Below the pieces are notes generated by a model that ran no database searches, was not told where the DNA came from, and was given only the letters and a program-made list of their open reading frames with translations. DNA of 64,000 nucleotides from Ectobius pallidus (taxonomy: Eukaryota > Arthropoda > Insecta > Blattodea > Ectobiidae): assembly GCA_964059195.1 (NCBI GenBank), contig CAXKWD010000003.1, positions 197,680,174-197,744,173 of the forward strand, written 5' to 3'. The position numbers and the translations under genes were made by a program. Positions 1 to 11,397 of this stretch are shown here, in pieces. Numbering within the stretch: the first letter of the stretch is position 1; each line of letters opens with the position of its first letter.

Positions 1-225
1 ATTCATGTCCATTATTGTTGTCAAGTTTGTTTCAAAATACATTTCAGCAGTTGTACTTGTAGCTTCATTCAACGATTCATTTAAATATAAACGCAACGAA
101 ACAATATTATAATACAACTTGCTTTTGCAAGCAATTCTCAATCTATACACAACTTTGTAAAAACACGCTCAGAAAAAAGGATAACATCTTTAAAATCAAT
201 TACATTAAAATTAAATATAATTATA

Positions 226-692
226 CAGGGTGTTAATGAATAAAACCAGACGACATAAACAAGCAACTTTTATTAGGACAGTATTGCTCTATGGAGTCAA
301 TTTTTCCTGTCACAACATAAAATCTCCCAGGGCAATGCCGCCACTGACTTCTAACATTTGAAAAAATGCAAAACAAAAGAACTTCTTTGATAACACTGTA
401 GTTGTCAATAAAAAACTAGTCTGTGAATTGTGCAGATTATGAAAACTCTAAATTATGATGAATGAATCAAGAATCTGGTTTATATCAACACTAAGAAGGC
501 ATGAAGTGAATTTAGTGAAATGTTTTATCCTATTTCACTTCATTATTGACTTATCACCAAATTGTGATGACTTTAATGCCCTGCAGCATACACAATTTAC
601 GTCATAGAGCAAGAATCTCCTAACAATAGTTGCTTGTCTTTGTCTCCTCTATACACAGGTAAAATATTTCGGTGTTATTCATTAACACCCTG
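226..692. mobile_element. MITE, Tc1/mariner type, copy 1
   Basis: Terminal inverted repeats begin CAGGGTGTTAATGAATAA at both ends and the element is flanked by TA (224-225 and 693-694), the usual mariner-type target duplication. The inverted homology continues for about 60 bp with indels. There is no coding capacity. A second copy lies at 7942-8477. Confidence 0.75.
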
Positions 693-2040
693 TATAGTAC
701 GTACCCTCTGAATCAGCAAACATTCGTGTTTGAAGTAGAGATAGACTAATTATAATTGATAGTGACAGGCCTACTAATACGAGGCTAGAAAATGTTAAAA
801 ATAAATTACTTCTTGTAAATAACATATTAAGATTGTGATGTTCCATCCATATGCCAACAAATCTTCAAGAGATAATTTTAGTAAAAACATTTAATGCAGT
901 TTATAACACTTTATTCATAATAATATATAATTATAACTGTGTAAATTTACTGTAGGCTATATAATAATATTACTGTGTAAGTTACAACCCTGACATGCCT
1001 TTTCTGGCAAAATAGGTTTTTTTTAAATATTTGGAGATAATTAAATTAAATAAAATAACATTTTAATATTTAAATTCAAATAAATTAGGATTATGCTAGA
1101 GAATTATTGAGAACAGAAAACATGTACTCTTCCTAAACATGTCTTTAAATTTAATTTTCTAAACCACGGTGCAGAAAAAAACAAAATTATTATTTACATT
1201 TTAAGTTCATATTTGAAATTATATCTAATTGCAGCGTTATCAAACATTTCGACTCTTTAAAAAAAAGCGGAATAGGCTGTCCCTTCATCGCGAATATTTT
1301 CTATTTACTATTACATTATTTAGGATACAAAGCATTTTTATTGCTTAAGAAAACTGTATAGCTGAAAGCACATTGTCTCCATGACAGTAATTAAAACAAA
1401 TCATACAATTTAACGTTGAGTTTTTATAAAATTCGTCTTTTTAAACATGCATTTTTAATAAAACACAATAAAGCTTAAAAACCTCAACGAACTAATACTA
1501 TGCGAAAAGAAGTATTTATACCAAATAGTAAATCTCTACCATTCAAGATTTAAAATAAATGGAATTCACCAATCACCCCTTCATATGATACTGAAGGTAC
1601 CAGTATGGAGAATTAGTTCGTGGAGAGAAATTCAGAATCCCATTTTCAAACTTTCGCATAGTTTGTTGTAGTTTCATTTAGAACACCCTGAATAGCAAGT
1701 AATCTACTTGGCAATAATTCACTATCTTATTTACAGAGTGATGTATGGTGTGGTGTGGTCATTAACGGGTTCAGTAACTGCAGTGGCATGTAATTACCTC
1801 ATCACGGACTCGATCTCACGTCCCGTGAGATTAGTAATCCTTGCATATCGCTTCGCTCCACAGAGCATAGATATATCCCTGCCTGTCACCTCTGATAATC
1901 ACACAATGTGTAAACTGCCCCTACCCATACAGAGTGGGTCGGAATTTTGCAACTTAATTTGTTCTTCTATCTTTGTCTTAGTTTGTTTACCTTTCCCTTT
2001 TAGGATTTAAGCGACCCAAGCCGCCCGGGCCTTAAATTGT
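693..2040. other. AT-rich non-coding stretch
   Basis: No gene, exon or complete repeat is recognisable. Short open frames here (for example at 1708-2010) look like chance and have no family resemblance. Confidence 0.5.
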
Positions 2041-2330
2041 TAAACTACATTAATTTTTGTCATAGATAATGTGTCTACCTTCGTATCCGAGATTCGCGGT
2101 TTCAGACCCGGCTAAGACTATTTTCACCAGGAAGAACTATAAATCGCAGTTCCTCTCTTGTAGATTTGTAGCATGTTGAATACCTCCAAGTGGAAATTGG
2201 ACACTGGGGCTCGAACCTCGATGAGGTAGTTGGGTTATTTCAGTTAGCCAAGTCTTTCTGGTAGTATTTTAGCTCTGGAGTCAACTCAGCCTCTTAGCAT
2301 GCCAGGAGCAATCTTGGGCGTAAAGGGGGC
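2041..2330 (+). mobile_element. tRNA-derived SINE-like repeat
   Basis: The head looks tRNA-like, with a B-box-like GGTTTCAGACCC near 2099-2110 preceded by a degenerate tRNA body (CTACCTTCGTATCCGAGA). The downstream body has no poly(A) tail that I can identify. It cannot fold as an intact tRNA. The following 330 bases to 2663 hold nothing I recognise. Confidence 0.4.
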
Positions 2331-2663
2331 CTTTGCGTAAGGCTAACAACCATAGCACATTTATGTGTGCCAAATATCTATAAATCCTCCAACCCTGTAA
2401 AAGTGAAGTTGTTTCTCGATTACGATTATCTAATATATTTTTGAAGTAAAACTTCTTTAGTGGCGGTAGAGGGTAAATCGGGAAAATCAGTCACACTAAA
2501 ACCGTCACGAAATCAGTCACACTCAAAACCGACTTGTTTCGGTGCAGACTGCACAGAAAACAATCAACTCAATGATAAGGAGTAATCAAAGGAAATTTTT
2601 CAGACCTTACTTCCTCAATGGCAATACACAATTCCTAAGCAATCTAAAGGTATATTATCTATT

Positions 2664-3275
2664 TTATGGAACCCGGAGGTTCATTGCCGCGCAAATCCAA
2701 AATTAAAAATCCAAAATTAAAAAATACAAATTTCCAAAATTTAAAAAAACAAAATTAAAAATTAAAACATCCAAAATTTAATAAATAATAAATTCCAAAA
2801 TTAAAAAAATAAAAATTAAAAAATCGAAAATACCAAAATTGAAAAAATCTAAAAATCCAAAATTTATAAAAACTAAAATCCAAAATTTAAAAATCCAAAA
2901 AATTAAAAATTCAAAGAATCAAAATTTAAAAAATTCAACGATCCAAAATTAAAAGATCCAAAATTAAAAAATCCAAAATTAAAATATACAAATTTCCAAA
3001 ATTTAGAAAAACAAACTTAAAAATTATAACATCCAAAATTTAATAAATAATAAAATTTAAAATTTAAAAATTTAAAAATAAAAAATTAAAAAAAAAAATA
3101 AACAAATAAACAATTCAAAGATCGAATATTTAAAAAAATCCAAAATTCAAATTCAAAGATCCAAAATTTAAATGTCCAAAATCAAAAATTAAAAAAGTCC
3201 AAAAACCCAATATTAAAAAGTCCAATAATGCAAAATTGAAAAAATCGAATAATCAGAAATTGAAAAAATAAAATA
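2664..3275. repeat. Degenerate AT-rich tandem repeat
   Basis: About 600 bases of irregular repeats of a CCAAAATTAAAAA-type unit, with almost no G on this strand. Unit lengths drift, so it resembles an old expanded minisatellite rather than a coding region. Confidence 0.75.
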
Positions 3276-3868
3276 AAGTTTTACTTTTGTCGCGTGGCGT
3301 TCCACGCACTCTTTTTTTTTTTTCTAAAAGAAATGTTCCGTATAAAACATGAGGTATGAAATGTATTCTTCATGCAGCCCCTTGAAACTTGCTTCAAATC
3401 AAATTTTTATATACAGTTTTGCATTTGCGAGCTCGATGGAACAAACCATATTAGCCTGTGTCTGAGAGTATGGGTATATTGGAGACACTAGTTAAACATT
3501 TCACTATGATAACCAGGGCCCGGATTCTGATGACATGTCATCTTTTTATTATGGTGCATAGACAACTTGTAGATAAATCCTAATCATGGCCTCTAGATTA
3601 TAGAGATGCATTTTTATTAGGTAATTTTTGCCATTTTAAGGGCATTTATTTCCATTACACGTCATTATTTTGTCATTTTCGTGACATTTGCTTCCTTACT
3701 TATTCATTTTCATGGATTTAAACACATAAATTAATAGCTTACTATAATGCAACATTTTGTAGGATCTACTTTAAAATAAATTGTCAATCAGATGATCCAA
3801 TCAAGAACAAAGAACAAAGTTTTCAGACCTACAACATCCTTTCTGCATATACATTTTTTACAAAATAT

Positions 3869-4980
3869 GAAGGGTCCCCCGAAACAATGTTGTATATCAC
3901 TTTTTAGCCAAGTTGAGTTTTCCATGTTATGATGTTGTATATCATCACTGGAATGGAATGACATAGTAAATGCACTTAAATGCCATCTATTGACAGTGTG
4001 GTAAACTTTTGAAAAACAGCTTCCGTGAAAGAATGTTGTATATCACGCCAAGATGGCGGACGTAAATAGCTTCCTTACATCTCTGAGTGGCCAAAAAGCT
4101 AACAATAAAGGAAAGAAACGTAAAGTGAACGCTGATAAGTGGAAAAATAATGTGAGGAAGGTTCTAAGGAATAGTGGCAAGCCACATATTTCATCTAGAG
4201 GAAGACAGGTTGATGGAAAATTGCATCCCAATGAGGCAAGTCGAACAATGTTGTATATCAATCACAATGGTACAAGCGTTTTATATCTCATTTTATTTTT
4301 TCTCTGTAAAGGACTTATCTCTGTTTCTTTATGGATCTTCATGTATGCGATTGTGTTTCTATTCATGTAACTGTGACTACTACTATGACTACGAAACAAA
4401 AGTCAGAAACAATTAATTCATTTTAAGTCAATGTAGGTTCCGTCTTCCGTCTTTCCGTCTTTCTTTGCTTCCTTGTTTGTGTCTTCCGTTCATAATATTG
4501 CTAGATAGACGTGTTTTAACACCAACATTATTATTATTATTATTATTATTTATTAATATTCTCTTGTTTTAGGGGCGTGTTTGCAATCCTAAAGGATGTT
4601 TCAAGAGGGATGATTATGATATTGTTTAGTGATGGAAAATGCCAAATGTTTTGCCAAATACAACTAGTTGTTATACATGCAACATATTCTTGTATTAATT
4701 TGATTAATGTGATAGTAAATATTAGTGTTTTGATATACAACGTTTTGATACTGAACTGATATACAACATTATTTCATGGAGAATGTGGATTTTGCTCCTT
4801 GTAAAGCAAAACTGATATTTTCTGAAGGCGCAATGCCCCTCACATATAAAATAAAGTACTGAACAATACAATTACCACAAAATAAGGAGAATTAAACTGT
4901 ATAAATTGGTACAGCGCGTTTTTTTCAGTTTATGAAAAGTTATGAAAAGTGATATACAACATTGTTTCGGGGGACCCTTC
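3869..4980. mobile_element. Nested MITE with perfect 36 bp TIRs
   Basis: Perfect 36 bp terminal inverted repeats (3869-3904 and 4945-4980) begin GAAGGGTCCCCC. ATAT flanks both sides (3865-3868 and 4981-4984), a likely short target duplication. The subterminal word GTTGTATATC, or its complement, recurs many times inside. The element carries a small two-exon open frame at 4053-4629. The superfamily is not assigned. Confidence 0.75.
4053..4629 (+). CDS. Small spliced hypothetical gene (possible captured fragment)
   Basis: Exon 1 runs from the ATG at 4053 to 4235 and is Lys/Arg-rich, with a KWKNNVRKVLRNSG stretch followed by SSRGR. Ending exon 1 at GAG before GCAAGT (a GC-AG donor) and resuming at 4573 after TTGTTTTAG keeps phase 0. 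Exon 2 then encodes RVCNPKGCFKRDDYDIV and a stop at 4627-4629, giving about 79 residues. The basic helix followed by a C-x4-C pair resembles the N-terminal part of proteins that are abundant in arthropod genomes, but I cannot name the family firmly. It lies wholly inside a MITE, so a captured gene fragment is the best reading. Splicing is inferred, not shown. The unspliced frame would run to 4370. Confidence 0.35.
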
Positions 4981-5146
4981 ATATGTACAAATTAGTCTAT
5001 AAATTTTTGTGTACAATAATAATTTGTTATCAATAAAATATCAGTTTTAGGTCATTCTTTATAATTATTAAGTCATTTTCTTTAAAATTTAGGGTCATTT
5101 TATGGGGTTTTTTAAACAATTTTAGGTCATCAGAATCCGCGCCCTG

Positions 5147-5786
5147 TTGATAACTTAAAAATGTTATTGTAAGGATAAAATCAGAAAAACTCATTTGAAA
5201 GCATGAGTACATAATGTTGAACTAAAATCCTTATATTTAGTATAATGTAGGACTTGGAGCATTCTTTTGTTTTTAGAAGAGCTCATTAATTGGATGGACT
5301 GAGAAACATAATAAATAGGCTCCGAATATTCATACGAGGAACGATTTGGTTCACTGAGCATGTCCTATAGGAAGAGGTGGGGGACTGTATCACGCGATGA
5401 CAAGAATACGCTCGGGTATACTCAAGTAGGCTAGAGATAAAAGTGTACACGTTCCATATTGCTTTTATAACGAAGGCAAGATCAAATAAATTATCTCCGA
5501 TTTATATTCTACAGACCATTAATGCAATTCAATGTAAATAAATTGTCTTCGCGTAGACTGCAGTAGGTGCATTCAAGGCGCGCACTGCTTATGCTGTGGT
5601 GTGACTGTCCTTACAAAGTGACGTCAAGCTGGGAACAAGTCATACTAAACTTGAGTCTTCAATCAACGCATTCTATGAACAAGGCCACCACAAGCATGAC
5701 GAGAACAGTTATGACGTCACTGCTCTGAGTCCCATTGTTGCTTTCTTTGTTAGGTATTAAGCATGTGGTTAAACGCTTTTAGTTGT
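5147..5786. other. Non-coding stretch
   Basis: I see no gene or complete repeat in this interval. Confidence 0.4.
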
Positions 5787-6150
5787 TTAAAAAATTGCAC
5801 AACACACTAATGGTTCATAATAACGTTGGCCTAAAAATTAATTGTCAGGTTGGTGAAGTTCCGGAATCTGAGTTCATGATTCCCATGGATTGGATCTCTA
5901 GATTTAAACGTTACTCTATGTTTCGTCCTGACATGAAACCATCTGCATCTGTGCGCATTTCGGGTGAAACTGTGCAACCCCCCCTCTCTGTTGATGACGC
6001 AGACGTAGAGGGAGTTTCTTCATGTGACCCAGCAAACCTTCTTACCAGTGCCTGAGGAAGATCGGCTGGTGCCGGTCGAAACGTAGCGGTTATGTATGTG
6101 CTGTTTTTATCCACTGTCTTAAGATTTTAGTGTGTTGTGCAATTTTTTAA
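5787..6150. repeat. Inverted-repeat unit with hammerhead-like core
   Basis: Perfect 24 bp inverted repeats (5787-5810 and 6127-6150) enclose about 315 bp. An open frame of 90 codons (5783-6055) runs through most of it but matches nothing I know. Just after its stop come CTGAGGA, a stem (ATCGGC with GCCGGT) and GAAAC, the order of a hammerhead core as found in Penelope-like elements. I could not find a convincing closing helix I. Confidence 0.45.
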
Positions 6151-6624
6151 ATAAGTGACACAGTTGGAAAGCTTGGACTTCATGTGTTTTAATATGCTTT
6201 TAGTTGGCATCCAGAGACAAGAAAAACAGCCATCAACAAGTACGGAATCATAATATGTGTAATTAACCCTATATACATGAAACATGTTGCACGACAGCCT
6301 GTGAAGAAATTTAATCCACACACCTTTGAAGTATTTTTAATATTTACCACATTTAGATGCCGGGTTCTTGAACTCTTATATTTGTGGCAGACTAGTTTAG
6401 GCTTTGGGCAGCTATATTCGCAGATAATTACTTTGAATTGCAGTTAATATTAACTTGCAGCCATGTACTTCAGGATATCAACATAACATAGAAATAAATT
6501 GTTAATCCATAGACCTATTACCGGTACTTCCGATTCTTTTCAGGTGTGTGAATTTCATTTGAAACCTTCTGCAACATATAAATGCAGAACATGCCACGAA
6601 AATGTTGCATGCCTTCCCGCAAAG
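6151..6624. other. Non-coding stretch
   Basis: No gene or repeat is recognised. Confidence 0.4.
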
Positions 6625-6775
6625 GCAATTCTTCTTCTTCTCCTCCTTCTGCTTCTTCTTCTTCTCCTTCTGCTTCTTCTTCTTCTCCTTCTGCTGCTTC
6701 TTCTTCTCCTTCTGCTGCTTCTTCTTCTTCTTCTTCTTCTTCTTCTTCTTCTTCTTCTTCTTCTTCTGCTTCTGG
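6625..6775. repeat. TTC trinucleotide microsatellite
   Basis: Long TTC repeat with CTCC and CTGC interruptions. It opens several frames encoding poly-Ser, poly-Leu, poly-Phe or poly-Glu, none of which should be read as genes. Confidence 0.9.
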
Positions 6776-6791
6776 CAAACAGCTCTTCAGT

Positions 6792-7045
6792 CTAGCTAGC
6801 GCTTCCTTTAATGATGAAAGCCCATTCTTCTTTGATTTCTGTCTTTCTCCTCCATCTTCTAATGCTCATACTATGCAAGTCCTTCTCCACACATTCCAAC
6901 CATCTTAATCTTGGTCTTCCCCTATCTCTCCTCCCTTCAAGTTTGCCTTCTAAAATCTTTTTAACCGATCTGCCTTCATCCATTCTAATCACATACCCAA
7001 CCCAATCAATTCTTTTGGCTTTAACAATTGTTACTAGGTTAGGTT
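6792..7045 (-). pseudogene. LINE ORF2 C-terminal remnant
   Basis: The minus strand encodes a short frame with KKILEGKLEGRRDRGRPRLR and WRRKTEIKEEW, the basic tail typical of many arthropod non-LTR retrotransposon ORF2 proteins. Similar frame continues upstream to about 7040. There is no reverse transcriptase core. It is a truncated, dead copy next to a microsatellite. Confidence 0.65.
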
Positions 7046-7067
7046 TTCTATATAGGTAGCAAATTTA

Positions 7068-7259
7068 AAAAAAATTAAAATAACTCATTTCCAACAGAGA
7101 AGGGTTAATATTAAAAATATTTATTACAATATTCCGCCTTAACCCCTAACTTTTATTTAAACATACAACTTATCTTGAAAATTCATTTCGGCGTATTTGC
7201 TGCGTATGTTTAAATAAAAGTTAAGGGTTAAGGCGAAATATTGTAATAAATATTTTTAA
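7068..7259. mobile_element. Small foldback insertion with 11 bp flanking repeats
   Basis: Near-perfect inverted arms of about 56 bp (7110-7166 and 7205-7260) surround a short loop. The whole is flanked by direct 11-mers TAGCAAATTTA (7057-7067 and about 7260-7270), which look like a target duplication. Confidence 0.55.
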
Positions 7260-7329
7260 TAGCAAATTTAGTTCCATGTTTGAGCGTATTCTCCACCAGT
7301 CTTCTTCTTCCTCTTCTTCTACTTCATGG

Positions 7330-7940
7330 ATTTAGGCCTTAGGCCTTTTTCCACATGAGGAGATCGAGTATTTCCTTCTAGCAATTGGGCGTCCCACTCT
7401 TCTTTTGCCTTTAGGTTGATAATGAAGTAAAATCCGTGGTAATCTATCTGGTGGCATTCTTTCTATATGTTCTAGCCAGTTATTTCTTATATGATTTATT
7501 GTGTCTTTTACATTGTATATTTTTAACTCTGTTCTAATTGCCTCATTTTTTGTTGTCTAAAAGTGTGTAGCCCACCCGTCTTTATCCTTTATTGGTCCAT
7601 ATATTTTCCTTAATATTTTCCTTTCCCATCTTTCCAACTGTGCCAATATACCTTCCGTCATCACCCACGTTTCACATCCAAACATCACAACTGATTTAAT
7701 TATTCTGTTATAGATCTGTAATTTAGTTTGCTTCGACAGGACCGTGTTTTCATAGTTTTAGCCAAGGCAAAGAAGCACTTGCAGCTATTCTCTCTTTGAT
7801 GTGTTTACTAGAATCACTATCAAAGGTGACCAATGACCCTAAATATTTAAATTTATCAACTTCCTTATATTTTACCTCATTTAACACTAATTCATTGTCC
7901 TCATTTCTTGATTTTGCTTTATACTCGTATGTATTCATAT
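7330..7940 (-). pseudogene. LINE ORF2 remnant (reverse transcriptase C-terminal region)
   Basis: Read on the minus strand, the 5' part encodes FKYLGSLVT, then TKLQIYNRIIKSVVMFGCET and ERKILRKIYG, the classic block downstream of the reverse transcriptase core in arthropod LINEs. It ends near GKRRVGRP at about 7390-7410. At least two frameshifts or stops interrupt it, one of them a TAG after WATHF. Its 5' side is cut by the MITE at 7942. It is a separate copy from the one at 6792-7045, since both contain the C-terminal end. Confidence 0.7.
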
Positions 7941-7941
7941 A

Positions 7942-8477
7942 CAGAGTGTTAATGAATAACACCGAAATATTTTACCTGTGTATAGAGAGGACATAGACAA
8001 GCAACTTTTATTAGGAGATTTCCTGTTAGGGCCTATAGCATAAAATCTCCCATGGCATCTCCGCAACTGACTTCTAACATTAGGAAAAAATAGTGCAAAA
8101 CAAAGGAACTTCGTTGTTAACATTGTGGTCAGTAGTTATGAATAAAAAAAAACTAATGCAGTGGCGACCAGTCATGTAATTAGTCTGTAAATTTTACAGA
8201 TTATGGAAACGCTGAATTATGATATAGCTGTGGACGAATGATGAAGAGTCAGGTTTTTATCGACAATTAGGAAAGCATTAAATCAATTTAATGAACATTT
8301 AAACCCTATTTCGCGTAATTATTGATTTATGAGCACCAAATTATAATGACTTTAATGCCCTGTAATAGGCTATACACATTTTACGTCATAGATAAAAAAA
8401 ATCTCCTAATAAAATTGCTTGTCTAAGTCCCCTCTATATACAGGTAAAATATTTAGGTGTTATTTATTAACACCCTG
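7942..8477. mobile_element. MITE, Tc1/mariner type, copy 2
   Basis: Termini CAGAGTGTTAATGAATAA and its complement (CACCCTG at the right end) are flanked by TA (7940-7941 and 8478-8479). It is homologous over its length to the copy at 226-692 but about 70 bp longer. Confidence 0.75.
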
Positions 8478-8699
8478 TATATTATTCATTGGATAATATT
8501 CCACTGGATCCAAAGTCAGTCTATTCCACTTTCCACGTAGGTGCAGTTAAATAAGATGTGCCTATGAAGACTCGCCTAGGCCTGTTGCAAGGAAACTAAA
8601 TGTCCCTGCTAGAAATAAACTTAAATAGGATGTGCTTATATAGAATCCCATTAAACAAAATGTGTTAATTTAACTCTAGAATTATTTCTTACTTTTCAG

Positions 8700-8768
8700 G
8701 TGGTGGATCTTCTCAACGATTTGTACAGTTGTTTCGACTCCATCATAGAGAACTTCGATGTATACAAA
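8700..8768 (+). CDS. Receptor guanylate cyclase exon (catalytic domain, part 1)
   Basis: Bounded by acceptor TTTTCAG (ends 8699) and donor GTGAGT (starts 8769). The 23 codons are in phase 0 and encode [15 protein letters not shown] then IENFDVYK. This is the segment of the class III cyclase domain just before the VETIGDAYM motif in membrane guanylate cyclases of the natriuretic-peptide-receptor and insect receptor-cyclase type. The next exon at 28398 continues in phase. The enzyme converts GTP to cGMP on the cytoplasmic side of the membrane. Upstream exons (receptor, transmembrane, kinase-homology and the first metal-binding Asp) are not visible in 1-8699. Assignment rests on residue-level family recall, not on a search. 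Confidence 0.88.
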
Positions 8769-8835
8769 GTGAGTAAATATAGGGAATATATCACTGAAAA
8801 CCAATTTTTGGAATTCCATATTATTAGATAAAATT

Positions 8836-10497
8836 AAAATAGCTATTTATGTATCAAGTACGCAAAATAACGCTTTAGCGGATGGATCTAGTATAGCGGC
8901 CAAGGCGTAGTAAGCCGAGGCCGAAATACTAGATGAGTCCGATAAACTTTTGCATTCATTGTTTTTAGTAAAAGCTCTGTAAATTATATGAAATTAAATA
9001 AAATGCCGTATAATTAAATATAATGAAAGGTGTAGTCAAGTATAATGAAAGGTGTTGTTAACATATTCTCACAGCCACCTTGAATCGCAGAAGAACAATG
9101 AACCGTAAATACCAATACGAAATGCGGTATAGATGCATTATATACGAGTCGCTTTTTGTAAACAATAATGCATACCAACTAGTATTTATGAAAACCTAGT
9201 GAAAAAATACTGATAATCCTAAGGAAATTTCACTCCAACATTGAATTGGAGCTGCTGCCAGTAAACTCTCGGCAGCAGTAGACTATGAGAAGGAATATAT
9301 TATAGCATTTATATTGCATCCATGGTAAGCCATATTTGTCTTGTGAACAAATATGTGAAAAGTTGTTCGCTTATATTTGTTATAGGATGAAGTAGGCTAA
9401 CGTGTTTTGCGAAAAACCCTGCTTAAGTTTCTGATTAGGCCTATCATAAAGAAACAAGTTGGCTTAAATTTTTCGTTTTATGACCAAAGATGTGCTTAAA
9501 TCCATGTTAAAGTTGGTGTGACTGGTCAATGCCTTCTGGATTTTGTTTATAGATTGTCATGACGACTTTAGCGTCCTAGGCTGATAAAACTGTATTTTGA
9601 ATGCTGTTTTATACAATTTTAGCGGCTTAGGTTGCTAAAATACAATTTTTAGTACACGCTCTCTAAAACAGCTGCTTATCGGACTGGTAACAAGCCGAAA
9701 AATTGCATTTTAAAGGACAAGGCCGCTAAAATTGCATAAAAGTGCATTCAAATTGCATTCAAAATGCAGTTTTAGCGGCCTTGTCCTTTAAAGTCGTCAT
9801 GGCAATCTATAAACAAAACCCAGACGGCATTGACCAGTCACACCAACTTTAACATGGATTTACGCATATAATTGGTCATAAAACAACAAATTTAAGCCAA
9901 CACGTTTATTTATGATAATCAGAAACTTTACCAGGATTTTTCGCAAAACACGGTAGCCCACTTCATCACACGACAACAAATATAAGCCAACAACTTTTCA
10001 CATCTTCGTTCACATAGCTTACCTGGATGCACCAGCATTTAATTGCAATATATTCCCTATTCCTTCTGCCGTGATGTTGCTGGCACCAGCTCCAATACAA
10101 TGTTTTTGACTTGGAGTGAAATTTCCTCGGGATTATAATACATATTTTCACAAGCTTTTCATAAATACTAGTTCGTATTTATTATTGTTTACAAATCAGC
10201 GACTCATATAACGCATTCATAGCCTACCGCATTTCGTACGGTTCATTGTTGTCTTGCGTTTGAGAGGGCCGTGAGAATATGGTAGACTACCTTTCATTAC
10301 AATTAATTATATACGGTATTTTTGTTTCATTTCATATAATTTAGAGAGCTATTACTAAAAAATATTGTATGCACCACGTACGCAAAAACTTTATCGGACT
10401 CATCCAGTATTTCAGCCTCGGCTTTCGCCTCGGCTGCTATACTAGATTCGTCCGCTAAAGCGTTATTTTGCGTACTTGATACATAAATAGCTATTTT
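8836..10497. mobile_element. Long foldback element
   Basis: Two inverted arms of roughly 750-790 bp (about 8836-9625 and 9745-10497) share, in mirror order, blocks such as GTATCAAGTACGCAAAATAA, CGCTTTAGCGGA, GGAGTGAAATTTCC and TGACTGGTCAATGCC. The termini carry the palindrome AAATAGCTATTT. The central 120 bp contains smaller palindromes with TTTTAGCGGCC. No open frame is convincing. Arms differ by indels and substitutions, so it is not very young. It lies in the guanylate cyclase intron. Confidence 0.75.
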
Positions 10498-11393
10498 CGA
10501 TATGTTACCAGTTCGAGAAGCAGTTATTTTAGAGAGCTTGTACTAAAAAAATATTTTACTTAACAATGCAGTTGCGTTTTTAATTTGTTCGCTATGTGCA
10601 CAAAATATCATGTAAAAAGCCACGCAGAAACTTCGAATAAGCTTGGAAATTTAACTGTTATTTTCTTTCTTAATAACAACACTAAATTTTAATGCTTGAT
10701 TTTCCCAGGGAGAATTACACTCTCAGTAGACTCCGTTATTTTTATGGAAAGTTTCTACTCTCAAAATAACGGCATGGGAACCCTTTTTCTATATCTTTAA
10801 ATCAAGCGCATGGGCCATATCAGAAAGTATATTTCTGAGGTACACAGATCTATATTATGCATTGTGGAAAGTGAATTTGGACTTCTTCACTTCCCCTACA
10901 TCTTCCCCATCTCTTCTCTGGAAGTTAATGGGTCCGTGACTTAAACAAACTCTTAAATGAAATTTATAGAAAATTGTAGTTTTAGAGCGCTTGTGCAGGT
11001 CGAAAAATTAGCGTGCAATTCTTGAATATTTGCCCTGTCACACTGAAATAATTTATAATGTAGTACATCATGGAAATTCTCAATAAATATTCATGTGATA
11101 CACATATATAATTTTCTCCATCCTAAGCGAAACACAACTTTATATTTTCACATTATCGTACAGAATAAGAGACCGTATTGCAGTGAATGGGTATTCATTT
11201 GTCTCACCTTCTTGCTAAGGGGTTGCTTCGCCTGAGTTTGGAAAATAATGACTGACGTATAAGTACTTCGTTTACTTTTTGTGAGAAAAAAACTCGTTAA
11301 CAAAATTTAAACAAAATAATTACAATTGCTCTTTTAGAAAATAGCGAAAAATGAACGTTTATTTACGTAGAAGTAGAAATAGTAGTCTCTTAT
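10498..11393. other. Intronic stretch without recognised features
   Basis: No exon, gene or complete repeat is seen before the target duplication of the LTR element. Confidence 0.45.
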
Positions 11394-11397
11394 CTTC

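Larger units (their letters stand above)
3514..5146. mobile_element. hAT-type MITE carrying a nested element
   Basis: Terminal inverted repeats of about 21 bp (3514-3534 and 5126-5146) begin CAGGGC and differ at one position. The flanking 8-mers ATGATAAC (3506-3513) and TTGATAAC (5147-5154) match at 7 of 8, as expected for a hAT target duplication. The interior has GTCATTTT-rich segments like those of the element at 46099-46703, and the termini of the two align, so they belong to one family. The nested insertion occupies 3869-4980. Confidence 0.7.

Noticed and set aside
1480..1700. Possible element with inverted words CGAACTAAT and ACTATGCGAAA
   Set aside because: The word order on the right side is not mirrored, so the two sides do not form a true inverted repeat.
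1708..2010. 100-codon plus-strand frame
   Set aside because: No start context, no family pattern, and it overlaps the approach to a SINE-like repeat.
6499..6908. Several overlapping frames rich in Leu, Ser, Phe or Glu
   Set aside because: All come from the TTC microsatellite.
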